Shown here: positions 1-7,696 of the stretch, piece by piece
Layout of the letters: the number at the start of each line of letters is the position of its first letter
Numbering within the stretch: position 1 is the first letter of the stretch
Source of the DNA: RGIG9041 sp045657265
Lineage (GTDB): Bacteria > Bacillota > Clostridia > Oscillospirales > QAKW01
Assembly: GCA_045657265.1 (NCBI GenBank)
Contig: JAZOSU010000027.1
Span: 1-63,799, forward strand
Direction of reading: 5' to 3'
DNA: 63,799 bases
Program-made: the position numbers and the translations under genes
The notes under the pieces: generated by a model
The model's database searches: none
Seen by the model: the letters and a program-made list of their open reading frames with translations, nothing else
What the model was told of the DNA's origin: nothing

Positions 1-1298
1 TCGAGGCGTCTGTAGAAGTCTGCCTCATTTTCTGCAAGATATGCAATTCTGGGAAGGTTAATTGTTACAACGCCGACTGAACCGGTGCTTTCACCGCTTC
101 CGAAGAAACCGCCGCTCTTTTTACGAAGCTCACGAAGGTCAAGGCGGAGACGGCAGCACATTGAACGAACATCGCTGGGTTCCATATCGCTGTTAACATA
201 GTTTGAGAAATAGGGAGTACCGTATTTTGAAGTCATTTCAAAGAGAAGCTTGTTGTTCTCTGTTTCTGACCAGTCGAAATCTCTTGTGATTGAGTATGTG
301 GGGATGGGATACTGGAAGCCTCTGCCGTTAGCATCGCCTTCAATCATTGTTTCGATAAAGGCTTTGTTTACCATATCCATTTCTTTTTTACAGTCTTTAT
401 ATTTGAAGTCCATCTCTTTACCGCCAACGATACAGTTGAGTTCTGCAAGGTCAGCAGGTACTGTCCAGTCAAGAGTAATGTTTGAGAACGGCGCCTGTGT
501 ACCCCAACGTGAAGGAGTATTTACACCGTAAATAAATGATTCAATACATTTTTTAACCTGATCATATTCAAGTCCGTCTGCTTTTACAAAAGGAGCAAGA
601 TATGTGTCAAATGATGAGAATGCCTGTGCACCTGCCCATTCATTCTGCATAATACCAAGGAAGTTTACCATCTGGTTGCAAAGAGTTGCAAGATGTTTTG
701 CAGGTGCAGATGTGATTTTACCTGTAACACCGCCGAGACCTTCCTGAATAAGCTGTTTGAGTGACCAACCTGCACAGTAACCTGTAAGCATAGAAAGGTC
801 ATGAATATGGATATCCGCATTTCTGTGTGCATTTGCTACTTCTTCATCATAAATTTCTGAAAGCCAGTAGTTTGCAGTAATGGCACCTGAGTTACTAAGA
901 ATAAGACCGCCTACAGAATATGTAACGGTAGAATTTTCTTTAACTCTCCAGTCAGATACTTTTACATAGCTGTCTACTATTTCTTTATAGTCAAGAATAG
1001 TAGATTTCATATCTCTGATTTTCGCTCTCTGGCGTCTATAAAGAATATATGCTTTTGCAACGTCTGCATATCCTGCCTGAACAAGTACAGACTCAACGCT
1101 ATCCTGAATATCTTCCACCGCAATATGATGGTTTTTGATTTTTGGTTCGAAATCAGCTGTTACTTTAAGAGCAAGAAAATCTATAATATTATCATTATAC
1201 TGTTTTTCCTGAGCATCGAAAGCCATACTGATAGCTTCACAAATCTTCTGCAGATTAAAATCTACGATTTTTCCGTCTCTTTTTAAAACTGTGTACAT
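1..1298 (-). CDS. nrdD: Anaerobic ribonucleoside-triphosphate reductase, N-terminal 432 codons
   Basis: Class III ribonucleotide reductase reduces NTPs to dNTPs without oxygen, using a glycyl radical installed by NrdG. The visible part starts MYTVLKRDGKIVDF, an ATP-cone allosteric domain (about residues 3-95, ending near KAYILYRRQRAKIRD). The catalytic barrel follows, with CNQMVNFLGIMQNEWAGAQ around residue 210 and MCCRLRLDL around residue 380. The C-terminal metal-binding and glycyl-radical region lies beyond the left edge, so the gene is cut by the window, not broken. The ATG at 1298 has an AGGAG site at 1306-1310 and its own strong promoter. nrdG lies upstream on the same strand but is separated by a terminator, so the two are probably separate transcripts. 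Confidence 0.95.
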   Translation of the reverse strand, partial: MYTVLKRDGKIVDFNLQKICEAISMAFDAQEKQYNDNIIDFLALKVTADFEPKIKNHHIAVEDIQDSVESVLVQAGYADVAKAYILYRRQRAKIRDMKSTILDYKEIVDSYVKVSDWRVKENSTVTYSVGGLILSNSGAITANYWLSEIYDEEVANAHRNADIHIHDLSMLTGYCAGWSLKQLIQEGLGGVTGKITSAPAKHLATLCNQMVNFLGIMQNEWAGAQAFSSFDTYLAPFVKADGLEYDQVKKCIESFIYGVNTPSRWGTQAPFSNITLDWTVPADLAELNCIVGGKEMDFKYKDCKKEMDMVNKAFIETMIEGDANGRGFQYPIPTYSITRDFDWSETENNKLLFEMTSKYGTPYFSNYVNSDMEPSDVRSMCCRLRLDLRELRKKSGGFFGSGESTGSVGVVTINLPRIAYLAENEADFYRRL

Positions 1299-1344
1299 TT
1301 GTTCTCTCCTATCTATATCTTGTTATTTTTTTATTAGCCTACAC

Positions 1345-1373
1345 ATTATATACGCATATTTCGTATTTGTCAA
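1345..1373 (-). promoter_or_regulatory. Consensus sigma-A promoter of nrdD
   Basis: Read on the minus strand, TTGACA (1368-1373) and TATAAT (1345-1350) are separated by exactly 17 bp, a perfect consensus. The spacer contains the inverted repeat ATACG-N7-CGTAT (about 1351-1367), a possible operator. It does not clearly match an NrdR box. Confidence 0.8.
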
Positions 1374-1404
1374 TAAAAAAACACCAAATATAGTTTGGTG
1401 TTTT
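1371..1404 (-). terminator. Terminator of nrdG
   Basis: An 11-bp stem (AAAACACCAAA / TTTGGTGTTTT) is followed on the minus strand by a T run. It sits between nrdG and the nrdD promoter and abuts that promoter's -35 element. Confidence 0.8.
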
Positions 1405-1426
1405 AAGAAAAAAACAATATATTGTG

Positions 1427-2119
1427 CTAAATACCCCTAATTTGTGCTGATGGCACAAGGGATTTGAGCAATTTCAACAAACTTTGCATTTCATTTTCGT
1501 CAAAACCAACAAGTCCCTGTGAAATAAGGTCGCCTGAGTCTTTAAAGGCTTGTAAAAACACTTTCGGGCAGTCTTTAAGCCAGTTGCCTATTTCTATTAT
1601 ATCGTGTTCTGAATGAAAGTTTTTAACAAGAGTTGTTCTGAATTCATAGTCTATTCCAGCTGTTTTAAGAAATTCGACACTTTCCAGAATCGGTTTTACG
1701 TTAAAATTCTCAATACCTACAGTCTCGCCGTATCTTTCGGGTGAGTTTTTTATATCCATCGCAACGTAATCAACATATCCTTCACTAACAAGCATTTTTA
1801 GTTTTGAGGGGATAAAACCGTTTGTATCAAGTTTTACAAGATAGCCCATATCTTTTATTTTTTTTATAAAATCGGGTAAGTCTTTCTGAAGAGTGGGTTC
1901 TCCACCTGTAATACATACTCCTTCAAGTATTCCTTTTCTCATTTCAAGAAAATCAAAAAACTCGTTTTCTGTAATCTGTCCTTGATAGTTTTCAGGCAAA
2001 ACAAGAGATGCGTTATGACAAAAAGGACATCTGAAATTACAGCCACCGGTAAAAACCGTTGCCGCCATTTTCTCCGGATAATCAAGAAGCGTCAATTTCT
2101 GTAATCCCATAATAATCAT
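1427..2119 (-). CDS. nrdG: Anaerobic ribonucleotide reductase activating protein (radical SAM)
   Basis: A 230-residue radical SAM activase that cleaves S-adenosylmethionine to place the glycyl radical on NrdD. The cluster motif CNFRCPFCHN (C27, C31, C34; CX3CX2C) lies near the N-terminus, followed by the SAM-binding segment ITGGEPTLQ. The opening GLQKLTLLDYPEKMAATVFTGGC is typical of the NrdG-type activases found in strict anaerobes. The start at 2119 (MIIMGLQ) is supported by an AAAGGAG site; a second Met three codons downstream is possible. The gene lies upstream of nrdD and has its own terminator. Confidence 0.9.
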   Translation of the reverse strand: MIIMGLQKLTLLDYPEKMAATVFTGGCNFRCPFCHNASLVLPENYQGQITENEFFDFLEMRKGILEGVCITGGEPTLQKDLPDFIKKIKDMGYLVKLDTNGFIPSKLKMLVSEGYVDYVAMDIKNSPERYGETVGIENFNVKPILESVEFLKTAGIDYEFRTTLVKNFHSEHDIIEIGNWLKDCPKVFLQAFKDSGDLISQGLVGFDENEMQSLLKLLKSLVPSAQIRGI

Positions 2120-2137
2120 CTGTTTTTTTCTCCTTTG

Positions 2138-2165
2138 TTGACTTTTTAACTAAAATGTGTATAAT
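2138..2165 (+). promoter_or_regulatory. Promoter of the chromate transporter pair
   Basis: TTGACT (2138-2143), a 16-bp spacer and TATAAT (2160-2165) with an upstream TG. It lies 33 bp before the first start codon. Confidence 0.65.
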
Positions 2166-2198
2166 AATGTAGAATATTTAAATAAGGAATATATAAAT

Positions 2199-2747
2199 AT
2201 GAAAAAACTTTTAGCGTTATTTTGCACCTTTTTCAAAATAGGCGCATTTACTTTCGGCGGCGGATACGCTATGATTCCGCTCATCCAGAGAGAAACGGTC
2301 GAAAATCACGGTTGGATATCCGATGAAGATATTCTTGATATTATTGCTATTGCCGAGAGCACACCCGGCCCTATCGCAATAAACTCAGCAACTTTTGTGG
2401 GTTATAAAGTTGCAGGTTTCTGGGGATCATTTGCATCAACCTTCGGAGTTGTTCTTCCATCATTTATGATAATACTTGCCATATCTTACGCACTTGATGC
2501 TTTTCAGAGTATTACTGCAGTTCAGTATGCTTTCCGCGGAATCAGAGCAGGTGTATTAGCTCTTATTTTAAAGGCACTTATAGGAATGTATAAAAAATGT
2601 CCTAAGAGTCTGATATCTTATTGCATAATGGCTGCCGCTTTAATTGCAGTTGCATTTTTGAAAATCGACTCAATAATAGTTATCATTTGTTGCGGTATAA
2701 CAGGACTTATATCCTCCATTATTGTATCAAGGAGGGCAAAACAATGA
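2199..2747 (+). CDS. Chromate transporter family half-protein, first subunit
   Basis: A 182-residue single-domain (short-chain) CHR/ChrA family membrane protein. The family signature GAFTFGGGYAMIPLI lies near residue 15, with the ESTPGPIAIN motif around residue 55, followed by several hydrophobic membrane segments. Two-domain ChrA proteins export chromate; the split short-chain pairs are thought to act as heterodimers. The transported substrate cannot be read from sequence. The ATG at 2199 is chosen over an upstream in-frame ATG at 2157 because it follows an AAGGAA site and because 2157 overlaps the -10 element. The stop overlaps the start of the next gene (ATGA), implying translational coupling. 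Confidence 0.85.
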   Translation: MKKLLALFCTFFKIGAFTFGGGYAMIPLIQRETVENHGWISDEDILDIIAIAESTPGPIAINSATFVGYKVAGFWGSFASTFGVVLPSFMIILAISYALDAFQSITAVQYAFRGIRAGVLALILKALIGMYKKCPKSLISYCIMAAALIAVAFLKIDSIIVIICCGITGLISSIIVSRRAKQ

Positions 2748-3304
2748 TTTTACTTGAACTGTTTTTAACCTTTTTCAAAATAGGCGCATTTACTTTCGGC
2801 GGCGGATATGCTATGCTTCCATTGATTGAACAGCAAGTAGCTATGAAAAATTGGATGAGCGCTGAAAAAATAATTGATTTTATTGCTGTCAGTGAAAGTA
2901 CCCCCGGACCATTTGCCATAAACTGCGCAACTGCCGTAGGCGCACAGATGGCAGGCCCTCTCGGTTCACTTTTTGCAACGCTTGGTGTTGTAATGCCGTC
3001 TTTCATTATAATACTTATTATTGCAAAATGCTATGAAAAATTTAAAAATTCAAAAATAGTATCAGGTTGTATGTCAGGTCTTCGTCCTGCAGCTATTGGT
3101 CTTATCGGCGCAGCTCTTATCAAACTGGCACTTCAGGTTTTTGCCCCAAACGGATTTGAGTTATCTTTATTGCAGGATGTACAAACATATGTTTCAATAG
3201 TTATATTTGCATTAGCAACAGTTCTGGCGTTCAAAAAAGTAAACCCTATAATAATCATCTGTATATCTGCTGTAATCGGCATTATAACAGGATACTTGAT
3301 ATAA
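2744..3304 (+). CDS. Chromate transporter family half-protein, second subunit
   Basis: A 186-residue paralogue of the preceding gene with the same signature (GAFTFGGGYAMLPLI; ESTPGPFAIN) and hydrophobic segments. Its ATG overlaps the previous TGA by 4 bp, and a GGAGGG site lies just upstream, so the pair is translationally coupled and probably heterodimeric. A 48-bp stretch encoding the signature is almost identical at DNA level to the first gene (47 of 48 bases), although the rest of the two genes has diverged. An AT-rich terminator follows directly. Confidence 0.85.
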   Translation: MILLELFLTFFKIGAFTFGGGYAMLPLIEQQVAMKNWMSAEKIIDFIAVSESTPGPFAINCATAVGAQMAGPLGSLFATLGVVMPSFIIILIIAKCYEKFKNSKIVSGCMSGLRPAAIGLIGAALIKLALQVFAPNGFELSLLQDVQTYVSIVIFALATVLAFKKVNPIIIICISAVIGIITGYLI

Positions 3305-3308
3305 AGAA

Positions 3309-3351
3309 GGAGCTGTAAAAAAACTTATGTTTTTTTACAGCTCCTTTTTTT
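3309..3351 (+). terminator. Strong rho-independent terminator
   Basis: A 15-bp perfect stem (GGAGCTGTAAAAAAA and complement) with a 6-nt loop and seven T residues, just after the chromate transporter pair. Confidence 0.9.
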
Positions 3352-3594
3352 GAGGGATAGAAAAATTTTTTCAAAAGTTTCAAACCGAGCCGTAGGCTTG
3401 CCCGACAGCGTACAAAGGTACGCCGAGTGGCGAGGTTTGGAAGTAGCAAAAAGCATATAAAAATAGAAAAGTGTTGCTTTTTATATATTTTGCTACACTT
3501 TTCTTTCATTTTGTTATTTTACAAGAGAATTTTAAATTTATTTCTCCTTGATTTCCCCGCTTTTTGCGGTTTGGAGAAATTTTTCATCCTCTTT
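3352..3594. repeat. Non-coding repeat-like segment rich in inverted repeats
   Basis: No convincing gene. It holds nested hairpins: AGCC-gta-GGCT, CGTAC-aaag-GTACG, the 10-bp perfect arms AGAAAAGTGT/ACACTTTTCT (3465-3474, 3495-3504), and CCGC-ttttt-GCGG. Its two ends carry imperfectly inverted sequences (3352-3372 and 3576-3591, around GAGGAT-GAAAAA-TTTC). This could be a small non-autonomous element or a degraded repeat. No second full copy is in the window. Confidence 0.4.
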
Positions 3595-4161
3595 TTAAAC
3601 TGCAACGTTTCCTTCCGAAACTACTGTTGCGTTTGCGAGAAGCTCTGTTGCTTTTGCTTTGAAAGTATCAATATTCTGGCTGTTTCCAAATGCTGTAACT
3701 ACATAATCGCCTGACTGAACAACTACATATTTTTCAGGGAAACCGCACATCCACTGTTTTGTATTAAGACCGTCTTTATATGTGTTTGCAAAGCTCTGTA
3801 CATCCGTGCCATCTTTGATTTTATATGCAGCACCTGTAAACATATTTGCATTCATCATATGCATCATTGAAGCAGCATCTTCAACGCTCTCGTGAAGCGA
3901 TGCGGGAAGAGCAAGAGTTACATCCATTTCTTCTGTTTTTGTAACGTCAAATTTACCGGGAGCATCTGCTACGATATTTTCCGAATCACCGCCACCTACG
4001 GGGAATTTATCAGCATCACCGAAACCGTTCCATACTGTTTCAAGTACTGTTTTTGCATCTGCATATGCACTTCCTTCATCATTTGTCTGAGGTTTTTGTG
4101 CACATCCGAAAAGCATCATAATAATTACGAATACAGAAATAATTGATAATGTTCTTTTCAT
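3595..4161 (-). CDS. Predicted lipoprotein of unknown function
   Basis: A 188-residue protein with a lipoprotein signal (MKRTLSIISV...MLFGC; lipobox LFGC, Cys20), so it is probably anchored to the outer face of the membrane. The mature part starts with a Gln/Asn/Asp-rich linker and then a globular region with no motif I recognise (TVLETVWNGFGDADKFPVGG; DYVVTAFGNSQNIDTFK). A good AAAGGAG site and a consensus promoter lie upstream. It is monocistronic. The pattern of a conserved lipoprotein of about 190 residues fits uncharacterised Clostridia families; I give no function. Confidence 0.75.
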   Translation of the reverse strand: MKRTLSIISVFVIIMMLFGCAQKPQTNDEGSAYADAKTVLETVWNGFGDADKFPVGGGDSENIVADAPGKFDVTKTEEMDVTLALPASLHESVEDAASMMHMMNANMFTGAAYKIKDGTDVQSFANTYKDGLNTKQWMCGFPEKYVVVQSGDYVVTAFGNSQNIDTFKAKATELLANATVVSEGNVAV

Positions 4162-4193
4162 TTTGTTTTCTCCTTTTATTTAGTATATTATTT

Positions 4194-4222
4194 ATTATAT
4201 CGATTATACAATCTATAGTCAA
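4194..4222 (-). promoter_or_regulatory. Promoter of the lipoprotein at 3595-4161
   Basis: Minus strand TTGACT (4217-4222), 17-bp spacer, TATAAT (4194-4199). Confidence 0.7.
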
Positions 4223-4287
4223 CACAACTCAAACATTATAACTAAATTTAATAATATGTTCATAATAAACTTCAGACAAAATAAGGC

Positions 4288-5002
4288 CTAATAATTTTTA
4301 AGAAGCATTACCTGATTTTCTTTTAGTGTAAGTTTTGAACTGTCAGCCTCTATTTTTTCAATGCTATGGTCCTCGTCAATCAGATAAACATCAAAATCTT
4401 TGAGATTTGTACTTAAAATCATATCTTTTCCGATGTTGGCAACAAGTACCTCTTTTTGTTTTCCATCTGTCGCAGCTACTGCGTATACATCCTGCTCATC
4501 CATCTCACACAAAACCTGATTTTTCAGTTCATAGAGTTCATTAAAAGCTTTAAAACCGTAATACAGGCAGAACGGCTTGTATGTTATAGGATTAAACATA
4601 CCTCCGTATACCGAACGGTCCGATTCTTGCCCACTTATCCGGGTCTTTCGGGGCATAAATATACCTTGCTTTATAGCCTTTTCCAATAGCGTTTTCTATA
4701 GTTTTCCAGAGTCTGAAAATTGGAGGGCAGTCTGCTTTCATAAGTTCAGACACAAGAAAGTCAGTATACTCAAAATCATAATTTGAAGCATCGGTTTCAT
4801 CTTTTTTCATATCAACAAACACTCAGGAGATATCCACCATCGGTAAAAGCTTATTCACACCAACATCGTGCAGTCTTGCATAAGGGATTCCTGCTTGTGT
4901 CAGATATTTAAAATGTTCACAGTTTGTTGCAAGCATCGGCGGTTGGCCTACTGCGTGCATAGGTTTGATTTCTGAAATGATTTTATCAAAAGTCACTTTC
5001 AT
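4288..5002 (-). pseudogene. Decayed GH39-like glycoside hydrolase
   Basis: Three fragments in different frames read in order as one glycosidase of the beta-xylosidase (GH39-like) type. The N-terminus (MKVTFDKIISEIKPMHAVGQ ... AGIPYARLHDVG) ends at a stop at 4823. The next piece (YDFEYTDFLVSELM ... CPPIFRLW ... PDKWARIGPFGIR) spans 4592-4822. The last piece is a C-terminal segment (GGMFNPITYKPFCLYYGFKA ... LKENQVMLLKNY, 4288 to about 4620). Against a family length near 500 residues, the whole catalytic centre is missing between KWARIG and the C-terminal piece, so an internal deletion plus frameshifts have destroyed the gene. The ATG at 5002 still has an AGAGGTG site. Confidence 0.75.
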
Positions 5003-5061
5003 AATATTCACCTCTTTTATCAGTCAATCCAATGATAAACCATAACTATTCAAAAATCAAT

Positions 5062-5127
5062 AAAAGTGATTACGAAAACATTTCGTAATCACTTTTGGAC
5101 AGTCTAAAGCTCCCATTCGGGAGCTTT
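5062..5127 (-). terminator. Double terminator after the lipoprotein at 5131-5766
   Basis: Two hairpins lie side by side. AAAGCTCCC-attc-GGGAGCTTT is at 5106-5127. A perfect 16-bp stem with a 3-nt loop (AAAAGTGATTACGAAA and complement) is at 5062-5096, followed on the minus strand by a T-rich tail. Both could also act on the plus strand. Confidence 0.75.
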
Positions 5128-5130
5128 TAT

Positions 5131-5766
5131 TTATTTGTACTTAAACTCTTCCTTGAATCTTTCCTTGACCTGTTTTAGCATATCTTTATCTATGCTCTTA
5201 TCAAGTCTGTCGTCTGATGTATTTACCTCATGCTTACCCTGAGTTAAGTATGCAAAATATAAATCTTCAGTGTTGCTTTCATATAAGAATAACAAATATT
5301 TTTCTCCCTTTGTCATGGGGTATTCACCCGAAAGCAATTTCATTTCCTCATCATTTGCTATAATATTTTCACAAACGGTTATTTTTTTTAGATTTAAATC
5401 TTTACCTTTATATACTTTGTTTATTTTAAAATCTCTCTCGGTATAAGAATACACTGCATGTGCCGCTTCGAAATTCTCTGTGTTTTTAGCCGAGGTATCA
5501 ATCCATACCTGTTTTGAATCAGCAAAGATATCAACAGGCGTACCGACAACAACATAATCAGATGATTCATACATATTCTCTAAATCTGTACAATATCCAT
5601 AGTTGAGTCCACTAATTTCTGTGATTTTAAGATTATCAAAATCATCTTTTACTATTTCAATCTCAGACTCATTATTTACTATATCGGTTTCTATTTTATC
5701 ACAGCCCGAAAAACTAATCATAATACAGAGAATTATTAAAACCGCAATGATTTTTTTATTTTTCAT
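5131..5766 (-). CDS. Predicted lipoprotein, related to the lipoprotein at 16921
   Basis: A 211-residue protein with a lipoprotein signal (lipobox FSGC, Cys22). The mature domain has SSDYVVVGTPVDIF, INKVYKGKDLNLKKITV and PMTKGEKYLLFLYES. The same order of segments (HADLIIIATPTETF, VTKVIKGN, PIMTKGYEYIIFCYS) occurs in the N-terminal half of the lipoprotein at 16921, so the two share a domain. This layout, a beta-rich extracellular domain with a KG(D/E)KYLLFL motif, is common in uncharacterised Firmicutes lipoproteins. Function unknown. A GGAGG ribosome site precedes the ATG. Confidence 0.75.
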   Translation of the reverse strand: MKNKKIIAVLIILCIMISFSGCDKIETDIVNNESEIEIVKDDFDNLKITEISGLNYGYCTDLENMYESSDYVVVGTPVDIFADSKQVWIDTSAKNTENFEAAHAVYSYTERDFKINKVYKGKDLNLKKITVCENIIANDEEMKLLSGEYPMTKGEKYLLFLYESNTEDLYFAYLTQGKHEVNTSDDRLDKSIDKDMLKQVKERFKEEFKYK

Positions 5767-5843
5767 AATATTACCTCCACTTTAATTTTACGGCCATTTT
5801 ATACGCAAATGGTCTCTGTCAACAACATTTAATGTCGGTCCAA

Positions 5844-6758
5844 CTATGGACCGCTATTCATAACGAGAGGAATTTTAGCTCCCGTTTCGGTAGAGGTGCT
5901 TATATCATAAGGTGCAGACATGTCAGAGTCATTCCATGTATGCTCAAGACCAAGCGCGTGTCCAACCTCATGCATAGCATTGGCATAATAATATGTATTT
6001 ACGTTTTTTATTATATAATTTGATGTATTTCCACTTGTGTATAATTTTGAAATATTAGATTTATATGTTTGTACTTCTGCATATAATACTTCATTTGTTG
6101 TTTTATCATAATGAGTCACTGTCAATCCATAAGAATTTGAATTTGCAGGGCTTGGACTTTCATATATACGAAGTTCATATACTCCATCTGGCGGAGAAGT
6201 TGTACGGACAAGACTTACATTGGCTATACCGTTCCATGCCTGTGCTGCATTGTTTAGTATCGTATCATAGCTTGTAGACTCTGCATACACATAATAGTCA
6301 ATTCTGTTTTTAGGATAATCCAAAGTTTTAAGATGTCTATCAGGATTATAGAGTTCTACTGAAAATACGTGTGCATCGGCATATGAATGAACACCGTTTG
6401 AATCTACTGCATTTAAACACCAACGGTATTTGTGCCCACGTGTAAGTACACCTTTTGGAACAATAAAGTAAGTAGCGTTCTTTGCTACATATTCATCATA
6501 ATATATAAGCGGTTGCAAATTTGCGTTTGAATTTGTAATGTCCCTAATAGTCATTGTATAATAACTTTCGTTTGATATATCGTACCAATGAAGCCAAACA
6601 TCGTAGTATGGTAATATCTGACCGTTTATCGGGTCATTTTTTAGAGTTGGTTTTGATGGTGCGGCATTCGCCTCAAATCCTGTTAAAAACGAGGGTAAAA
6701 TGCAAACTGTAAAAACCAACATAGTAACAAGCGAAAATATTTTTTTAATTGTTTTCAT
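5844..6758 (-). CDS. Secreted matrixin-like (M10-type) zinc metalloprotease, probably shortened by a frameshift
   Basis: 304 residues. A signal peptide (residues 1-32, ending near FEANAA) is followed by a fibronectin-III-like domain (about 35-135) and a metalloprotease domain. The zinc site HEVGHALGLEHTWNDSD (HExxHxxGxxH) lies near residue 265 and the Met-turn PLVMNSGP is at the very end. The frame stops at TAG immediately after the Met-turn. The next frame continues TLNVVDRDHLRIKWP to a TAA at 5788, which resembles the usual matrixin tail helix, so a 1-nt indel around 5846-5850 probably removed about 20 residues. An AAAAGGAG site supports the start. Secreted, substrate unknown. Confidence 0.8.
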   Translation of the reverse strand: MKTIKKIFSLVTMLVFTVCILPSFLTGFEANAAPSKPTLKNDPINGQILPYYDVWLHWYDISNESYYTMTIRDITNSNANLQPLIYYDEYVAKNATYFIVPKGVLTRGHKYRWCLNAVDSNGVHSYADAHVFSVELYNPDRHLKTLDYPKNRIDYYVYAESTSYDTILNNAAQAWNGIANVSLVRTTSPPDGVYELRIYESPSPANSNSYGLTVTHYDKTTNEVLYAEVQTYKSNISKLYTSGNTSNYIIKNVNTYYYANAMHEVGHALGLEHTWNDSDMSAPYDISTSTETGAKIPLVMNSGP

Positions 6759-7251
6759 TTTATCACTCCTTTTTTAGTTTATTTTGATTACTCGCAAAGG
6801 CAGTGATTGTTTGATTTTTGCACTTCCAAATTATGTATTTCCCATTGGACCATACCTCGTTTTATTTTGTCAGTTTTATTTTACCGTATTTTAGCCTATC
6901 TGTAAAGATAACACACTTATTTTCATCGTTTCATATAAAGAAAAAACAAGGAAGAGTCTTTTTTTGCATCCTTAAAAAGGTAAAGTAAATATAAATTTCC
7001 ACCATTTATGTGAATGAAAAAACAAGACTGAATTTCAGAACAAAAAAAAGAACACCTTGAAAATACTCGTATTTTCAAGGTGTTCTCACTTTTGTTCAAG
7101 CTCGCCCTCTTGCATACTTCTGTACACCGACGAATTACAATTTTGAACAAATTAACCTTATTTTTTGTTTGTTTCAGAATGTCAAAACTAAATTACAGTT
7201 TTGTGACAATCTTTTTTATTTTTGTAAAAAGTGCACAAATTGTAAATATTT
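6759..7251. other. Intergenic region of about 490 bp without a gene
   Basis: AT-rich. The only clear element is the terminator at 7042-7085. The part next to 6758 should hold the protease promoter, but no strong -35/-10 pair is visible. I see no coding remnant or RNA gene. Confidence 0.6.
7042..7085 (-). terminator. Terminator of the aryl-acid operon
   Basis: A 16-17 bp perfect stem (AACACCTTGAAAATAC and complement) followed on the minus strand by TTCTTTTTTTTG. It lies about 165 bp beyond the ACT gene. Confidence 0.8.
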
Positions 7252-7683
7252 TTAAAGTTTGCTAACATCCTGATCTGATATGAGGTGGAACCCTGCATTT
7301 TCAAGAGCCTTTTCAGCAGCTGCGTTATCTGCCACACGGAAAACAACGTATGCGTGTTTTTCTGTTCTTGTAAGGAATGCATAGAGATATTCCATATTAA
7401 TTCCCTCTTTATCAAGAACCTCAAGAGCAAGAGAAAGTTTACCGGGCTGGTCGCCGATTTTAACGCCTACAACCTCAGTGATTTTCATAAGACATCCGCA
7501 ATCAAGAAGTGCCTTTGTTGCTTTTTCGTTATCGCTTACGATAAGACGAAGAATACCAAACTGCTCTGTATCCGCAATAGAAAGCGCACGGATATCAACG
7601 TGCTCTTTTGCAAGAGTCTTTGTAATATCCACCAAAGCGCCCTGCTTATTTTCTACAAATATAGTTAACTGTTTAAGTGACAT
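7252..7683 (-). CDS. Tandem ACT-domain protein
   Basis: 143 residues made of two ACT domains (about 1-70, KQLTIFVENKQGALVDITKT; and about 71-143, KIGDQPGKLSLALEVLDKEG). ACT domains bind amino acids and regulate enzymes allosterically. It is the last gene of the acs-iorA-iorB-paaK operon, 13 bp after paaK with a GGGGGA site. It probably senses an aromatic amino acid and adjusts PaaK or the oxidoreductase. Stand-alone tandem-ACT proteins next to phenylacetate-CoA ligase are a recurring arrangement; the ligand is inferred. Confidence 0.85.
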   Translation of the reverse strand: MSLKQLTIFVENKQGALVDITKTLAKEHVDIRALSIADTEQFGILRLIVSDNEKATKALLDCGCLMKITEVVGVKIGDQPGKLSLALEVLDKEGINMEYLYAFLTRTEKHAYVVFRVADNAAAEKALENAGFHLISDQDVSKL

Positions 7684-7696
7684 TGTTTTTTCCCCC

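Noticed and set aside
1345..1373. NrdR box in the nrdD promoter
   Set aside because: An inverted repeat is present, but it does not fit the ACA-CWATATWTWG-GT consensus well, and a pair of boxes is not seen.
7086..7251. Possible small gene in the gap after the ACT operon
   Set aside because: Frames are short, AT-biased and without ribosome sites or homology-like motifs.
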